Assembly (NCBI GenBank): GCA_029560815.1 | Contig: JAKQKF010000473.1 | Coordinates: 1 to 5,735, forward strand | Reading direction: 5' to 3' | From: a bacterium | GTDB taxonomy: Bacteria > KSB1 > UBA2214 | Length of the DNA: 5,735 nucleotides | Shown: positions 5,283-5,735 of the stretch, in pieces | How the letters are laid out: every line of letters begins with the position of its first letter | Numbering within the stretch: the first letter of the stretch is position 1 | Translations under genes and position numbers: made by a program | The notes under the pieces: generated by a model | What the model was told of the DNA's origin: nothing | Database searches by the model: none | The model's input: the letters and a program-made list of their open reading frames with translations, nothing else

Positions 5283-5735
5283 ATGACTCCAAGCCGCTTG
5301 CGGCCCCTGCGCAAACTGAACCGCCGGCAGTTCCGTGAAGAATTGCTGCCCAACATCCTCCGCTCGCTCGAGATGGTCTGGCGCGCCTCGCCCTTTCTTT
5401 TCATCATCAGCATTCTGCTGCTGGTGCTGCAGAGCGTTCTGCCCCTGGGTATTTTGTATGCCAGCAAGCTGATTCTCGACGGTGTTGCCGCCGCGCTGCA
5501 GCAGGGCGCGCTTGCTTCCACGCCCCGTTCGCTTATTCTGATCGCCTCCCTGGTGGGGGGACTCGTCTTCCTGCAGGTGGTCGCCTCCACCATTCACTCC
5601 TGGCTGCAGAGCCACCAGTCCGCTATGGTGCAGGAGAATATCATGGAAAAACTCCACCGTAAATCGGTGGAGATCGATTTCGCCTACTATGAGAACCCCG
5701 AATTTTTCAACACCCTCCATCGGGCTCAGCACCAG
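5283..5735 (+). CDS. ABC transporter with fused permease domain, N-terminal part (truncated by window end)
   Basis: An open frame from ATG 5283 runs 151 codons to the window edge with no stop. AAGG (5269-5273 region) precedes the ATG. A basic cytoplasmic N-terminus is followed by two predicted membrane helices at about 35-60 and 82-105. Next comes the long cytoplasmic extension MEKLHRKSVEIDFAYYENPE (121-140), then FFNTLHRAQ. That last pattern, basic then E-[IL]-D with an aromatic-YEN/D-P-EF-N-x-L-x-RA run, is characteristic of exporter-type ABC half transporters with fused membrane and ATP-binding domains (MsbA/MdlB-like). The ATPase motifs would lie beyond the window, so ATP binding is inferred. 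There is no N-terminal C39 peptidase domain, so it is not a double-glycine leader-processing exporter. Substrate is unknown: lipid, peptide and glycan precursor are all possible. Confidence 0.85.
   Translation, partial: MTPSRLRPLRKLNRRQFREELLPNILRSLEMVWRASPFLFIISILLLVLQSVLPLGILYASKLILDGVAAALQQGALASTPRSLILIASLVGGLVFLQVVASTIHSWLQSHQSAMVQENIMEKLHRKSVEIDFAYYENPEFFNTLHRAQHQ

Noticed and set aside
1..5735. CRISPR arrays, tRNA or rRNA genes, insertion sequences, transposases
   Set aside because: I saw no regularly spaced direct repeats, cloverleaf-like or rRNA-like segments, transposase motifs or terminal inverted repeats.

Overview
This is a GC-rich window (about 60% by eye) with every gene on the + strand. 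Two predicted outer-membrane barrel proteins and a lipoprotein show that the host is a diderm (Gram-negative-type) bacterium. Lineage cannot be fixed from sequence alone. The mix of a SPASM radical-SAM enzyme, a modular lipoprotein and YjbH-like proteins would fit an uncultured environmental lineage such as an FCB-group relative, but that is a guess.

Layout. (1) Positions 1-38 appear to hold the last codons of an upstream gene, ending in an ATGA overlap with the next start. (2) Positions 35-1156 encode a complete radical SAM/SPASM enzyme. (3) Positions 1157-1342 are intergenic. The first ~60 bases are strikingly AT-rich, and a possible 42-codon ORF (1218-1346) overlaps the next start by ATGA. 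(4) Positions 1343-2599 encode a secreted protein resembling the C-terminal half of YjbH/GfcD outer-membrane proteins. (5) Positions 2635-4362 encode a 575-residue lipoprotein built of repeated beta-rich modules and a C-terminal Ig-like domain. (6) A long, nearly perfect hairpin lies at 4374-4409, just after that gene. (7) Positions ~4352-5197 encode a protein resembling the N-terminal half of YjbH; its start is uncertain. (8) Positions 5198-5282 hold a second hairpin and a TATAAT box. (9) From 5283 to the window end runs the N-terminal part of an ABC transporter with fused membrane domain.

The most unusual feature is that the two halves of a YjbH-type protein, normally one polypeptide of about 700 residues, are separate genes in reversed order (C-half first). 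Each has its own secretion signal, and they flank a large lipoprotein. Reversed order and separate signals argue against a simple frameshifted pseudogene. YjbH/GfcD family proteins belong to exopolysaccharide/capsule operons (yjbEFGH, gfcABCDE), where a lipoprotein is also a partner. I infer a three-part outer-membrane assembly (barrel, lipoprotein, barrel). The SPASM enzyme (a family often modifying peptides) and the ABC transporter may or may not belong to the same pathway: a gap of about 185 bases and a hairpin-bearing gap separate them from the core trio.
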